Assembly (NCBI RefSeq): GCF_900100455.1
Contig: NZ_FNCV01000010.1
Coordinates: 27,594 to 91,593 of the forward strand
DNA length: 64,000 nt
Reading direction: 5' to 3'
Source: Roseospirillum parvum
GTDB lineage: Bacteria > Pseudomonadota > Alphaproteobacteria > Rhodospirillales > Rhodospirillaceae
In this document: positions 11,055-19,077 of the stretch, in pieces
How positions within the stretch are numbered: the first letter of the stretch is position 1
Layout: each line of letters opens with the position of its first letter
The notes under the pieces: generated by a model
What the model was told of the DNA's origin: nothing
Seen by the model: only the letters and a program-made list of their open reading frames with translations
Database searches by the model: none
Made by a program: the position numbers and the translations under genes

Positions 11055-12335
11055 GTGAGCACCGACCGAGACAATTCCGGCTGGGGCACCGAGACCCGGG
11101 CCGTGCATGCCGGCGTGGCCCGCTCGCCGCACCAGGAAACGTCGGAGGCCCTGTTCCTCACCTCGGGCTTCGTCTACGACAGCGCCGAGGAGGCCGAGGC
11201 CGCCTTCAACGGCGAGTTGGAGCGCTTCGTCTACTCGCGCTTCCGCAACCCCACCATCGGCCAGTTCGAGACCCGACTGAGCGCCCTGGAAGCACCCGCG
11301 CCCGGCGGCACGGTCGCCGCCCGGGCCACCGGCAGCGGCATGGCGGCCCTGTTCGCCGCCCTGTTGAGCCAGCTTCAGGCCGGCGACCGGGTGGTGGCGG
11401 GGCGCGCCCTGTTCGCCTCGACCCGCGTCCTGCTGGCCGAGGTGCTGCCCCGCTTCGGGGTGATCTGCGATCTGGTCGACGGCCCCGACCCTGCAGTCTC
11501 GGAACTTGCAACCTCGGAACTTGCGGCCTCGGAACTTGCGGCCTCGGAACTTGCGGCCTGGGAAGCGGCGCTGGCCACCCCGGCCCGGCTGGTGCTGATC
11601 GAGACGCCGACCAATCCGACCCTCGAGGTGCTCGACATCGCCGCCATCGCCAAGCTGGCCCATGGCGCCGGGGCGCGGCTGATCGTCGACAACGTGTTCG
11701 CCACCCCGTGCCTGCAAGGGCCGTTGGCCCTGGGCGCCGACATGGTGGTCTACTCGACCACCAAGCACATCGACGGCCAGGGGCGCTGTCTGGGCGGCGC
11801 CATCCTGGGCGCCCCCGATCTGCTGGTCGAGGTTCTCGACCCCTTCCTGCGGCACAGCGGCCCGGCGATGAGCCCGTTCAACGCCTGGGTCATGCTGAAG
11901 GGCCTGGAAACCCTGCCCCTGCGCGTCGAGCGTCAGGCCGCCAGCGCACTCAAGGTGGCGCGGGCGCTGGAGGCGCTGCCCGGGGTGCTGAAAGTGAGTC
12001 ACCCGGGCCTGGAAAGCCATCCCGGGCATGCCATCGCCAAACGCCAGATGACCGCCGGCGGCCCGATGCTGGCCTTCGAGGTGGCGGGCGGCAAGCAGGG
12101 TGCCTTCAACACCCTGAACCGGCTGCGGCTGATCGCCATCTCCAACAACCTCGGCGACGCCAAAAGCCTCGCCTGCCACCCGGCGACCACCACCCACCAA
12201 CGCCTGGAGCCGGCGGAACAACAACGCCTGGGCATCACCCCGGGGCTGATCCGCCTGTCGGTCGGCCTGGAAACCCCCGACGACCTGATCGCCGACCTCG
12301 CCGGCGCCGTCGCCAAGGGGGCGCCGCCCCCTTGA
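11055..12335 (+). CDS. metZ: O-succinylhomoserine sulfhydrylase
   Basis: PLP enzyme of the Cys/Met-metabolism family that makes homocysteine from O-succinylhomoserine and sulfide, in methionine synthesis, 426 aa. The PLP lysine lies in YSTTKHIDGQGRCLGG, ETPTNPTLEVLDI is present, and the C-terminus ends LIRLSVGLETPDDLIADL. The start is GTG at 11055, 4 bp after the preceding ligase-like gene, so it may be co-transcribed. Unusual feature: residues ~149-168 hold four copies of the pentapeptide SELAA/T, encoded by a 15-nt tandem repeat, in the loop before the RLVLIETPTNP strand. The frame is preserved. O-acetylhomoserine sulfhydrylase is the alternative activity. Confidence 0.9.
   Translation: MSTDRDNSGWGTETRAVHAGVARSPHQETSEALFLTSGFVYDSAEEAEAAFNGELERFVYSRFRNPTIGQFETRLSALEAPAPGGTVAARATGSGMAALFAALLSQLQAGDRVVAGRALFASTRVLLAEVLPRFGVICDLVDGPDPAVSELATSELAASELAASELAAWEAALATPARLVLIETPTNPTLEVLDIAAIAKLAHGAGARLIVDNVFATPCLQGPLALGADMVVYSTTKHIDGQGRCLGGAILGAPDLLVEVLDPFLRHSGPAMSPFNAWVMLKGLETLPLRVERQAASALKVARALEALPGVLKVSHPGLESHPGHAIAKRQMTAGGPMLAFEVAGGKQGAFNTLNRLRLIAISNNLGDAKSLACHPATTTHQRLEPAEQQRLGITPGLIRLSVGLETPDDLIADLAGAVAKGAPPP
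11499..11558 (+). repeat. Four copies of a 15-nt tandem repeat inside metZ
   Basis: The unit TCGGAACTTGCGGCC repeats four times (copies begin at 11499, 11514, 11529 and 11544), with small changes in the first two copies. Because 15 is a multiple of three, each copy adds five residues (SELAA or SELAT) without breaking metZ. Copy number could vary between strains by slippage. Confidence 0.9.
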
Positions 12336-12350
12336 CCCCCGCCGTGACTC

Positions 12351-12391
12351 AAAACCCCACAGAGGGGGGCAAGCCCCCTCTGTGGGGTTTT
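12351..12391. terminator. Bidirectional terminator between metZ and the GT39-like gene
   Basis: Near-perfect hairpin: left arm AAAACCCCACAGAGGGGG, short loop, right arm CCCCCTCTGTGGGGTTTT. It has A and T runs at its two ends, so it can terminate metZ (+) and the convergent membrane glycosyltransferase gene (-). Confidence 0.85.
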
Positions 12392-12401
12392 GATTCAGGG
12401 T

Positions 12402-12460
12402 GGGGTCTGGGGAGGCCTCCCGGCCTCCCCAGCGGGGTTCAAAGGGGCAGCGCCCCTTTG
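12402..12460. repeat. Double-hairpin intergenic repeat, copy 1
   Basis: Two adjacent hairpins: GGGGAGGCC/GGCCTCCCC, then a GCGGGGTT linker, then AAAGGGGC-AG-GCCCCTTT. It ends 4 nt before the stop codon of the minus-strand gene. Nearly the same sequence recurs in opposite orientation at 44388-44450, and related forms occur at 44528-44590, 53611-53677 and 53876-53947. Confidence 0.8.
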
Positions 12461-12464
12461 CGAC

Positions 12465-13946
12465 TCAGCGGGTGAAGACCAGGTGGTTGCCCTGGCGGTA
12501 CTCGGTCTGGTGGGTGTTTTCCAGCCAGTCGCGCAGGTCCTTCGAGGTATTGAAGCGTCGCAGGCTGATCACCGGCGGCTGGGTCTGCTCGATGATGCGC
12601 TGGATGTCCGCCTCCGACAGTTGGCCGGTCTTGCGGCGCTTGTCGGTCCAGACGGCCAATGCCGGCGGCACCAGCCGGCCGGCCCGGATGGCGTCCATGG
12701 GGCGGTCGGTGACCACCAGTTGCCCCGGCGCGCTGTGCGTCCTGAGCAGGGCGACGGCCTTGCCGTCGGCGCGGCCCGCCGGGCGAACCAGATCCCGCTC
12801 GGTGCGGGCGATCTGGCTGGCGATCGGGCCGGCCACCTGGCTGAGGGCGTAGACCACCGCCAGCCCGGCAGCCAACCCGGCCAGACGCCGCCAGCGCGGC
12901 GTGGTCGATGCCATGGCGGCGGCCAGCGGCGCCACGGCAAGGCCGCCCAGCCAGGCCAGCGGCACCACCAGCAGCAACAGGTGATGATACCACAGCGGCT
13001 GATGGTCCATCAGGGCCAGCCCGGCGACGGCCAGCCAGAGCACGGGCAACAGGCGACTCCAGCGCCAGCCGATCAGGCTGGCGACCAGCCCCACCCCACC
13101 CAGCCACAGGTACTGGGGCTCCTTGCCCAGCTTGAACCACAGGGCATCGACCCCGCCGCCGACCCCGAACAGGCCACCGCTGCTGGCCGCGAGGTGGGGG
13201 CTGACGATCTGCGACAGGGGCGCCCCGGAAAGCAGCCACAGGACGGCCAGGGCGGCGATCAGGCCGGCCAGCCAGCCACCGCAGCGGGCCACCGCCAGCC
13301 GCCAGCCGAGCGGCCGGTGGACCAGCAGCACGGCAAGCAGCAGCGACGGCAGCAGAACCCCGACGAACAGCTTGGTGCCCAAGGCCAGGGCGGCCACCCC
13401 GGCACTGGCGGCCAGTCGCCCCGGCGAAGGAACGCGGCGCCCCCGGGGATCGGGCCCCAGGGCCAGATCCAGCGCCAGCATGCCCAGGGCCAGGGCCGGC
13501 AGGCCGACCAGCACGGAGACGGCCAGACGCTGGAACAGCCAACCCGACAGCAACAGGGCAACGGCGGCCAGCCCGGCCACCGCGCCCTCGGTGCGGCCCA
13601 GGATGCGGAACAGGCAGACGGCGAGCAGCCCGGCAAAGCCGGCGATCAGGGCCCGGGCCTCGGCCACCGGCGCCTCGACCAGATGGAACAGCGGGGCCAG
13701 CAGCCAGGTCAGCACCGGCGGCTGGTCGCTCCAGATCTCGCCGTAGAGGTCGTAGCCGCCGGCCACCAGGGCGGCCTTCATCAGGTTCACGCCCTCGTCC
13801 AGGTCCAGCTCGTAGGGCTGCCACCAGGGGCCGAGCAGACTGACAAAGGCAACCACCGACAGCCCCACCGCCAGCTCGTAGGCGAGGCGGGCGGACATCG
13901 GCAGCGGCTGGGCGGCGGGGGCGGTGGCGGCGATGGAGGTTGTCAT
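12465..13946 (-). CDS. GT39-like membrane glycosyltransferase (ArnT/PMT family)
   Basis: Integral inner-membrane protein, 493 aa, with about ten or more hydrophobic segments. The N-terminal part has the acidic pair of lipid-linked-sugar glycosyltransferases (ELDLDEGVNLMKAALVAGGYDLYGEIWSDQPP, residues ~42-73), where the DEG and the following D are expected to be catalytic. Such enzymes move a sugar from a polyprenyl-phosphate carrier to lipid A, protein or glycan outside the membrane. The C-terminal ~100 residues form a soluble part. The ATG at 13946 is chosen over the upstream frame to 14024, which overlaps cobF. It is transcribed after cobL-cobF but is functionally unrelated to them. The acceptor is unknown. 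Confidence 0.82.
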   Translation of the reverse strand: MTTSIAATAPAAQPLPMSARLAYELAVGLSVVAFVSLLGPWWQPYELDLDEGVNLMKAALVAGGYDLYGEIWSDQPPVLTWLLAPLFHLVEAPVAEARALIAGFAGLLAVCLFRILGRTEGAVAGLAAVALLLSGWLFQRLAVSVLVGLPALALGMLALDLALGPDPRGRRVPSPGRLAASAGVAALALGTKLFVGVLLPSLLLAVLLVHRPLGWRLAVARCGGWLAGLIAALAVLWLLSGAPLSQIVSPHLAASSGGLFGVGGGVDALWFKLGKEPQYLWLGGVGLVASLIGWRWSRLLPVLWLAVAGLALMDHQPLWYHHLLLLVVPLAWLGGLAVAPLAAAMASTTPRWRRLAGLAAGLAVVYALSQVAGPIASQIARTERDLVRPAGRADGKAVALLRTHSAPGQLVVTDRPMDAIRAGRLVPPALAVWTDKRRKTGQLSEADIQRIIEQTQPPVISLRRFNTSKDLRDWLENTHQTEYRQGNHLVFTR

Positions 13947-13993
13947 GGCCGGGTTGTAAGCCGCCCGGCGAACCCCGGCAAGGGGAAGGGTGC

Positions 13994-14758
13994 TCAACCG
14001 TCGCGGCGGCGCAGCAGGTAGCAATCCATGATCCAGCCCTTGGCGGCGCGCAGGCGCTGGAACTCGGCCTCCACCTGCCCGGCGACCTGATCCAGCGGCC
14101 CGGCGATCAGGGTCTCGTCGGGCAGGCCCAGGTAGGCGCCCCAGTAGATCATCAGGTCGTGGCCGATGAAGTGCTTGTAGGCGTGCCGGGTGTCGAGCAT
14201 GACGAAGACGTTGTCGACCGCCTCCGGGGCCATCTTCTCCAGCGCCCGGCCGGGGGTGACGGTGATCCGCCCGCCGACCCGGTTCATGGCCACCCGGTGG
14301 CGGGCGGTCAGGGCTTGCAGGCTGGTGATGCCGGGGATGACGGTGAACTGGAAGTCGTCGCGCCCGGCCGCCTTCAGGTCGTGCAGGATCTGGATGGTGC
14401 CGTCATAAAGCGCCGGATCGCCCCACAACAGCATGCCGCCGGTCTGGCCGTCCTCCAGTTCCTCGGCGATCAGGCGGCCGATCAGGTCGATCTTCTTCTG
14501 CCGCCAGTCCTCCACCGCGCCCAGGTAGTCGGCGGCGGCGCGGTCGCGTTCGGGGCTGGGGGCGTGGACCAGCCGGTAGGGCTTGTCGGTGGCGAAGCGG
14601 CGCAGGATGGTTTCGCGCACCTGGATCAGCTCGTCCTTGCCGGGGCCGGCCTTGTCGAGCAGGAAGAAGACGTCGACCTGATTGATCGCGGCGATGGCCC
14701 GCCCGGTCAGGTCATCCGGGTCGCCGGGGCCGAGGCCGATCAGATGGACGGTCTTCAT
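13994..14758 (-). CDS. cobF: Precorrin-6A synthase (deacetylating)
   Basis: SAM-dependent C1-methyltransferase of the aerobic cobalamin pathway: it methylates precorrin-5 and releases acetate to give precorrin-6A, in the cytosol. It is 254 aa. The family N-terminus VHLIGLGPGDPDDLTGRA and the SAM-binding loop MLLWGDPALYDGTI are present, followed by FTVIPGITSLQALTARH. The ATG at 14758 overlaps the cobL stop by 4 bp (ATGA), indicating translational coupling. A much longer open frame to 15364 in the same register is antisense-like junk over cobL. Other cob genes are not in the window. Confidence 0.95.
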   Translation of the reverse strand: MKTVHLIGLGPGDPDDLTGRAIAAINQVDVFFLLDKAGPGKDELIQVRETILRRFATDKPYRLVHAPSPERDRAAADYLGAVEDWRQKKIDLIGRLIAEELEDGQTGGMLLWGDPALYDGTIQILHDLKAAGRDDFQFTVIPGITSLQALTARHRVAMNRVGGRITVTPGRALEKMAPEAVDNVFVMLDTRHAYKHFIGHDLMIYWGAYLGLPDETLIAGPLDQVAGQVEAEFQRLRAAKGWIMDCYLLRRRDG

Positions 14759-16074
14759 GGCAAGGCGTCCTGATGACCGCCCGGGCCGCCGTCCCGCGGC
14801 TTGGTGAGCACGAACAGGGTCACCGGCATGGCCGGGCGCCACGCCGTGAAGCCCCCGAGCGGCCCGCCGTGGGCCACCGACAGGCGGACCAGATCGGCCT
14901 TCAGGTGGCGCCCGAAGCGGCTGTTGAGGGCGGCCACGGCGGCCTCGCTTTCCAGGGTCACGGCGTTGGCGACCAGCCGGCCGCCGGGTTTCAGGGCCTG
15001 CCAGCAGGCCTCGAAGACGCCTTCGGTGGTCAGCCCGCCGCCGATGAACACGGCATCCGGCGGCTCCAGGCCGTTCAGCGCCGCCGGGGCCCGCCCGCCG
15101 ACCACCTTGAGGCCGGGCACGCCGAGGGCGGCCTTGTTGTGGTTGATGGTGGTGGCGCGCTCGGGCGCCGCCTCGATGGCGATGGCCCGGCAGCGCGGGT
15201 CGGCCCGCATCCATTCGATGGCGATCGAGCCGGCGCCGGCGCCGACGTCCCACAGCAGCTCGCCCGGCCGGGGGGCGAGGCGGCCCAGGGTCATGGCCCG
15301 CATGTCGCGCTTGGTCAACTGGCCGTCGTGGCGGAAGGCGTCGTCGGGCAGGCCGGCCAGACACGAGCCGGGCGGCACTGCACCGGCCGCCGCCACCTCG
15401 ATGGCCAACACGTTGAGGTCGGCGCCGCGCGGCTGGTCCCAGCTTTCGGCGCGGCCGGCGAGCAGGCGCTCCTCGGCCCCGCCCAAGTGCTCGAGCACGG
15501 TCATCCGACTGGCCCCCAGACCCTGGGCGGCGAGATGGGCGGCCAGCCGGGGCGGCGTCTCGGCACTGTCCGACAAAACCAGCAGCCGGGCCCCGGGGTG
15601 CAGGTGCACGGCCAGCCCTTCCACCGCCCGGCCATGGACGCTGAAGCAGACCACGTCCTGCAACGCCCAGCCCAGCCGCGCCGCGGCCAGCGAGAACGAC
15701 GAGGGGGCGCTGAAGACGCGCATCTCGGCCAGCGGCAGCCAGCGGGTCAGGGTGGCGCCGATGCCGTAGTGCATGGGGTCGCCACTGGCCAGCACGCAGA
15801 CTGGGGCCGGGGCGCCGGCGGCCGGCGGCTCGGCCGGGCGCTCGGCGAGGATCATCTCGCGCGCCTTGTGGAAGGGGCTGGGCCAGCTCAGGCGGCGCTG
15901 GGCGGCGTCGGCCGGCAACAGGTCCAGGTGGCGGCGCCCGCCGATGACCACGTGGGCCCCGGTGACGGCGGCACGGGCGGCGTCGGACAGACCGGGCAGG
16001 CCGTCCTCGCCGATGCCGACCACGGCCAGCCAGGGGGTGGGCGCGGCGGCGTTGGGGGTGCTGGGATCAGTCAT
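14755..16074 (-). CDS. cobL: Precorrin-6Y C5,15-methyltransferase (decarboxylating)
   Basis: Bifunctional methylase of aerobic cobalamin synthesis, 439 aa, fusing CbiE-like (residues ~10-210) and CbiT-like (~230-420) halves. The first half carries WLAVVGIGEDGLPGLSDAAR and VCVLASGDPMHYGIG. The second carries the SAM motif ELLWDVGAGAGSIAIEWMRADP and DAVFIGGGLT. It methylates C5 and C15 and removes the acetate side chain at C12. The ATG at 16074 (MTDPSTPNAAAP) is preferred to the frame start at 16218, which runs through non-coding DNA. It is the first gene of a cobL-cobF pair. I did not find a cobalamin riboswitch upstream. Confidence 0.95.
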   Translation of the reverse strand: MTDPSTPNAAAPTPWLAVVGIGEDGLPGLSDAARAAVTGAHVVIGGRRHLDLLPADAAQRRLSWPSPFHKAREMILAERPAEPPAAGAPAPVCVLASGDPMHYGIGATLTRWLPLAEMRVFSAPSSFSLAAARLGWALQDVVCFSVHGRAVEGLAVHLHPGARLLVLSDSAETPPRLAAHLAAQGLGASRMTVLEHLGGAEERLLAGRAESWDQPRGADLNVLAIEVAAAGAVPPGSCLAGLPDDAFRHDGQLTKRDMRAMTLGRLAPRPGELLWDVGAGAGSIAIEWMRADPRCRAIAIEAAPERATTINHNKAALGVPGLKVVGGRAPAALNGLEPPDAVFIGGGLTTEGVFEACWQALKPGGRLVANAVTLESEAAVAALNSRFGRHLKADLVRLSVAHGGPLGGFTAWRPAMPVTLFVLTKPRDGGPGGHQDALP

Positions 16075-16145
16075 GGTCCCGGGGTGATACGCCAAGCCGA
16101 GGGCAGCGGCAAGTGGCTGTGCAACGCCCCCCAAAGCGTGATGCC

Positions 16146-16183
16146 GGCTACTGCGCGATGGCATAGGTGGCGCTACAGTAGCC
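16146..16183. promoter_or_regulatory. 8-bp inverted repeat upstream of cobL
   Basis: GGCTACTG and CAGTAGCC are perfect 8-bp inverted arms separated by 22 nt, in the gap between divergent cobL (-) and the TadE-like gene (+). It could be an operator or a leader hairpin. No regulator can be assigned. Confidence 0.3.
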
Positions 16184-16332
16184 TGAACAATTGACCGTTT
16201 CCCAGCCAGTCCGCCCACATGGTAAACTTATGCGGCGTTTCTTCGACAGTCGCTCCGCCTTGCCCGGCCTGGCCGACGCGCCGCCCGGCCGACCGGATGC
16301 AAGCCGCCCGGGAGCCCCTTTTGGTGAAGGCC

Positions 16333-16911
16333 ATGAAACCCTGGAAGGCCATGAACTCGGGCGTCACCAGATCGGCCCGCCCCTCGCCCGCCGGCCGGCG
16401 GCGTCTGTTCGGGCTGCTCGGCGACCGCCGGGGCGCCACCGCCATCGAGGTGGCGCTGATCCTGCCGATCTTCGTCACCCTGATGTTCGGCACCCTCGAG
16501 GTGGGCCTGCTGTTCTTCACCGCCACCGTCATGGAAGGCGCGGTCAGCGAGGCCGGGCGGCTGATCCGCACCGGTCAGGCGCAACGGGAAACCAGCCCCC
16601 TGGCCACCTTCAACGCCCAGCTTTGCGAGCAGTTGGCCGGGATCATCAACTGTGACGACATCCAGTACGACGTGCGCACCTTCTCCAGCTTCGGGGTGAT
16701 CACCCTGACCCCCGACCTGGACGAGGACGGCGAGCTCGAATCGCCGGTCTTCCAGCCCGGCGGGGCCGAGGAAATCGTGGTCATCCGCTCGGTCTACAAG
16801 TGGAACTTCCTGGTTCCCTTCATCGGCAACCTGATCAGCCCCAACGGCGACAGCTACTACCTGATGCAGGCCACCGCCGTGTTCCGCAACGAACCCTACG
16901 AAACCTCCTGA
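16333..16911 (+). CDS. TadE-like pilus assembly protein
   Basis: TadE-family pseudopilin-like protein, about 192 aa. After a short basic N-terminus comes RRGATAIEVALILPIFVTLMFGTLEVGLLFFTATVMEGA, the single hydrophobic helix with an E near its start that marks the family; a prepilin-peptidase-type cleavage before the helix is expected. The remainder is a periplasmic domain. It belongs to the tight-adherence (Flp pilus) system, but no tad ATPase, secretin or flp gene is in the window. The start is uncertain: ATG at 16333, GTG at 16324 (GGGAG 8 nt upstream) and ATG at 16297 are all possible. It is followed by two further Tad-type genes in the same direction. Confidence 0.85.
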   Translation: MKPWKAMNSGVTRSARPSPAGRRRLFGLLGDRRGATAIEVALILPIFVTLMFGTLEVGLLFFTATVMEGAVSEAGRLIRTGQAQRETSPLATFNAQLCEQLAGIINCDDIQYDVRTFSSFGVITLTPDLDEDGELESPVFQPGGAEEIVVIRSVYKWNFLVPFIGNLISPNGDSYYLMQATAVFRNEPYETS

Positions 16912-16936
16912 CCGACCCCGGGACAACGGCGACACC

Positions 16937-17482
16937 ATGCGGCACCCCCACTCCCCTCGCCTTCTGGCCCGTCTGGCCGGTCTGCCCGCCGATCGGCGCG
17001 GCATGGCGGCGGTCGAGTTCGCCATGATCGTGCCGATCATGGTGGTGCTGTTCGCCGGGGTGGTGGAAATCACCAATTTCGTGATGCTCGACAAGAAGAT
17101 GATCGCCGCCACCCAATCGGCGGCCGATCTGGTGGCCCAGGCCGACGAGCTGACCAGCGCCGAGTTGAGCGACATCCTGACCGCCGCCCGGTTGGTGATG
17201 GCCCCCTTCCCGGGCGACAACGTGGCGCTGGGCGTGGCCTCGGTGCGCTTCGACGACGACGGCGACGCCTACGAGGACTGGAGCGACGGCATCAACGGCG
17301 GCGACGTGCCGGCCTCGGCCAGTCTGGCCGCCGGCATGGGGGCGGCCAATGAAAGCGTCATCATCGCCCGCATGACCTACGCCTACACCCCGATCTTCGG
17401 GCAACTCATCATGTCGCCGACGCAGCTTGAGGAGTTCTCCTACACCCGGCCCCGCACGGCGGCCTTCATCGAGTTGAACTGA
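16937..17482 (+). CDS. TadE/TadF-like pilus assembly protein
   Basis: A second TadE-like protein, 181 aa. DRRGMAAVEFAMIVPIMVVLFAGVVEITNFVML (residues ~18-50) forms the pseudopilin-type transmembrane helix; the conserved E sits five residues after the G. The C-terminal ~130 residues are acidic and presumably periplasmic (FDDDGDAYEDWSDGINGGD). It lies 25 bp after the first TadE-like gene and 14 bp before the TadG-like gene, so the three are probably one operon. In Tad systems these minor pilins help to anchor or assemble Flp pili in the envelope. The exact assignment between TadE and TadF is not secure. Confidence 0.83.
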   Translation: MRHPHSPRLLARLAGLPADRRGMAAVEFAMIVPIMVVLFAGVVEITNFVMLDKKMIAATQSAADLVAQADELTSAELSDILTAARLVMAPFPGDNVALGVASVRFDDDGDAYEDWSDGINGGDVPASASLAAGMGAANESVIIARMTYAYTPIFGQLIMSPTQLEEFSYTRPRTAAFIELN

Positions 17483-17496
17483 GGAGTTCCCAAGCC

Positions 17497-19059
17497 ATGT
17501 GGACCCCCTCCAGCCCATTTGCCCGCGCCCTTGCCCGGCGACCTGGTGTCCCGCGCCTTGCCCGGCGCCTTGGTCAACTGCCGGGCGACCGGCGGGGGGT
17601 CACCGCGGTGCTCTTCGCCGTGGCCCTGATTCCCCTGGTGCTGGCGGTCGGCGTGGCGGTGGACATCAGCCGGGCCTACATGGTCAAGGCGCGCCTGGGC
17701 CACGCCCTGGACGCCGCCGGGCTGGCCGTCGGCTCGATGGCCGACCGCACCGACGAAACGGCCAACAAGGCCATGCTCGACCGCTTCTTCTACGCCAACT
17801 ACCCGAGCGACGTGGTCGGCACGGTGACCGAGCTGAACATGAGCGAGGTGGACAACGTCATCACCCTGACCGCCACCGTGGAGATGAAAACCAGCTTCAT
17901 GACCCTGGCCGGCATCGACACCATCGAGGTCGCCGGGTTCAGCGAGGTGACGCGCGAGACCAAGGGCCTGGAACTGGTCATGGTGCTCGACAACACCGGC
18001 TCGATGGCCGGCACCAAGCTCTCCTCGATGAAGACCGCGGCGACCAATCTGGTCAACATCCTGTTCGGCAGCGACGAAACCTCGGACAACCTCTACATCG
18101 GTCTGGTGCCGTTCGCCGGCACGGTGAACATCGGCTCCGACAACACCGCCCTGACCAGCGGCCCGCCCTACATCGAGCAAAGCCTGAAGGACGCCGGCCT
18201 GAACGACGGCACCACCTACATGGGCCCCAACGACGACCGCTTCACCTACGACGGCTGGGGCCCGATCTCGGGCTGGGGACCGACCAGCACCCACTGGTGG
18301 ACCGGCGACACCACCTACAATTGGTGGGGCTGCGTCGACGCGCGCCCCTACCCCAACGACGTCGAGGACACCGACACCACCAGCGGCGGCTTCTGGCGGC
18401 CCTACTACTGGGCCGACACCCCCTACAACTCCTCCAACCCCGACTGGGACGCCGGCAACGCCAACAACTGGCGCTGGAGCAACGGCTCGACCTACGACAT
18501 CGACAACACCGGCCCCAGCACCCTGGGCCCCAACAAGGGCTGCCCGCGCGAGCTGACCCCGCTGACCAACACCAAGCAGACCCTGATCGACGAGATCGAC
18601 GCGATGTGGGCCGACGGCTACACCCACATCAACATCGGCGCCGTCTGGGGCTGGCGGGTGATCTCGCCGGGCGAGCCGTTCACCGGCTCCAAGGCCTATG
18701 GCGAGGAGGACTGGAACAAGGCGGTGATCATCCTGACCGATGGCGACAACACCACCCACGATCAGGTGGACACCGCCTACGGCTACCGCTGGGAAGGCAA
18801 GCTTGCCGGCTACACCTCGGGCTGGCAGACCGAGGGCGAGTTGGATGACCGCCTGAGCGAGGTCTGCACCGGCATGAAGAACCTGGGCATCATCGTCTAT
18901 ACCATCACCTTCCAGGTCTCCAGCAGCTCGACCCGCACGCTGATGGAAAACTGCGCCACCGACAGCGGCAAGTACTACAACTCGCCGACCGAATCCGAAC
19001 TGAACGCGGTGTTCGAGAAGATCGCCAACGAGCTGTCCAACCTGCGCCTGTCCAAGTAG
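17497..19059 (+). CDS. TadG-like pilus assembly protein with vWA domain
   Basis: TadG-type protein of 520 aa. The N-terminal ~75 residues hold the Flp_N-type transmembrane part (DRRGVTAVLFAVALIPLVLAVGVAVDISRAY). A von Willebrand A domain starts near residue 155 with LELVMVLDNTGSMAG, a MIDAS-type DxTxS motif, and ends near the C-terminus. Between about residues 225 and 350 the domain carries an insertion very rich in Trp, Asn, Thr, Tyr and Gly (for example TSTHWWTGDTTYNWWGC), with cysteines that may pair. The protein is anchored in the inner membrane and faces the periplasm. It is preceded by AGGAG. It ends 18 bp from the convergent diguanylate cyclase gene. Confidence 0.87.
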   Translation: MWTPSSPFARALARRPGVPRLARRLGQLPGDRRGVTAVLFAVALIPLVLAVGVAVDISRAYMVKARLGHALDAAGLAVGSMADRTDETANKAMLDRFFYANYPSDVVGTVTELNMSEVDNVITLTATVEMKTSFMTLAGIDTIEVAGFSEVTRETKGLELVMVLDNTGSMAGTKLSSMKTAATNLVNILFGSDETSDNLYIGLVPFAGTVNIGSDNTALTSGPPYIEQSLKDAGLNDGTTYMGPNDDRFTYDGWGPISGWGPTSTHWWTGDTTYNWWGCVDARPYPNDVEDTDTTSGGFWRPYYWADTPYNSSNPDWDAGNANNWRWSNGSTYDIDNTGPSTLGPNKGCPRELTPLTNTKQTLIDEIDAMWADGYTHINIGAVWGWRVISPGEPFTGSKAYGEEDWNKAVIILTDGDNTTHDQVDTAYGYRWEGKLAGYTSGWQTEGELDDRLSEVCTGMKNLGIIVYTITFQVSSSSTRTLMENCATDSGKYYNSPTESELNAVFEKIANELSNLRLSK

Positions 19060-19077
19060 GGCGCCGGCGGAAGCGGC

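Noticed and set aside
16075..16230. Cobalamin riboswitch upstream of cobL
   Set aside because: The gap is only about 250 bp, and I found neither a recognisable B12-box-like sequence nor the typical core; only an 8-bp inverted repeat is present.
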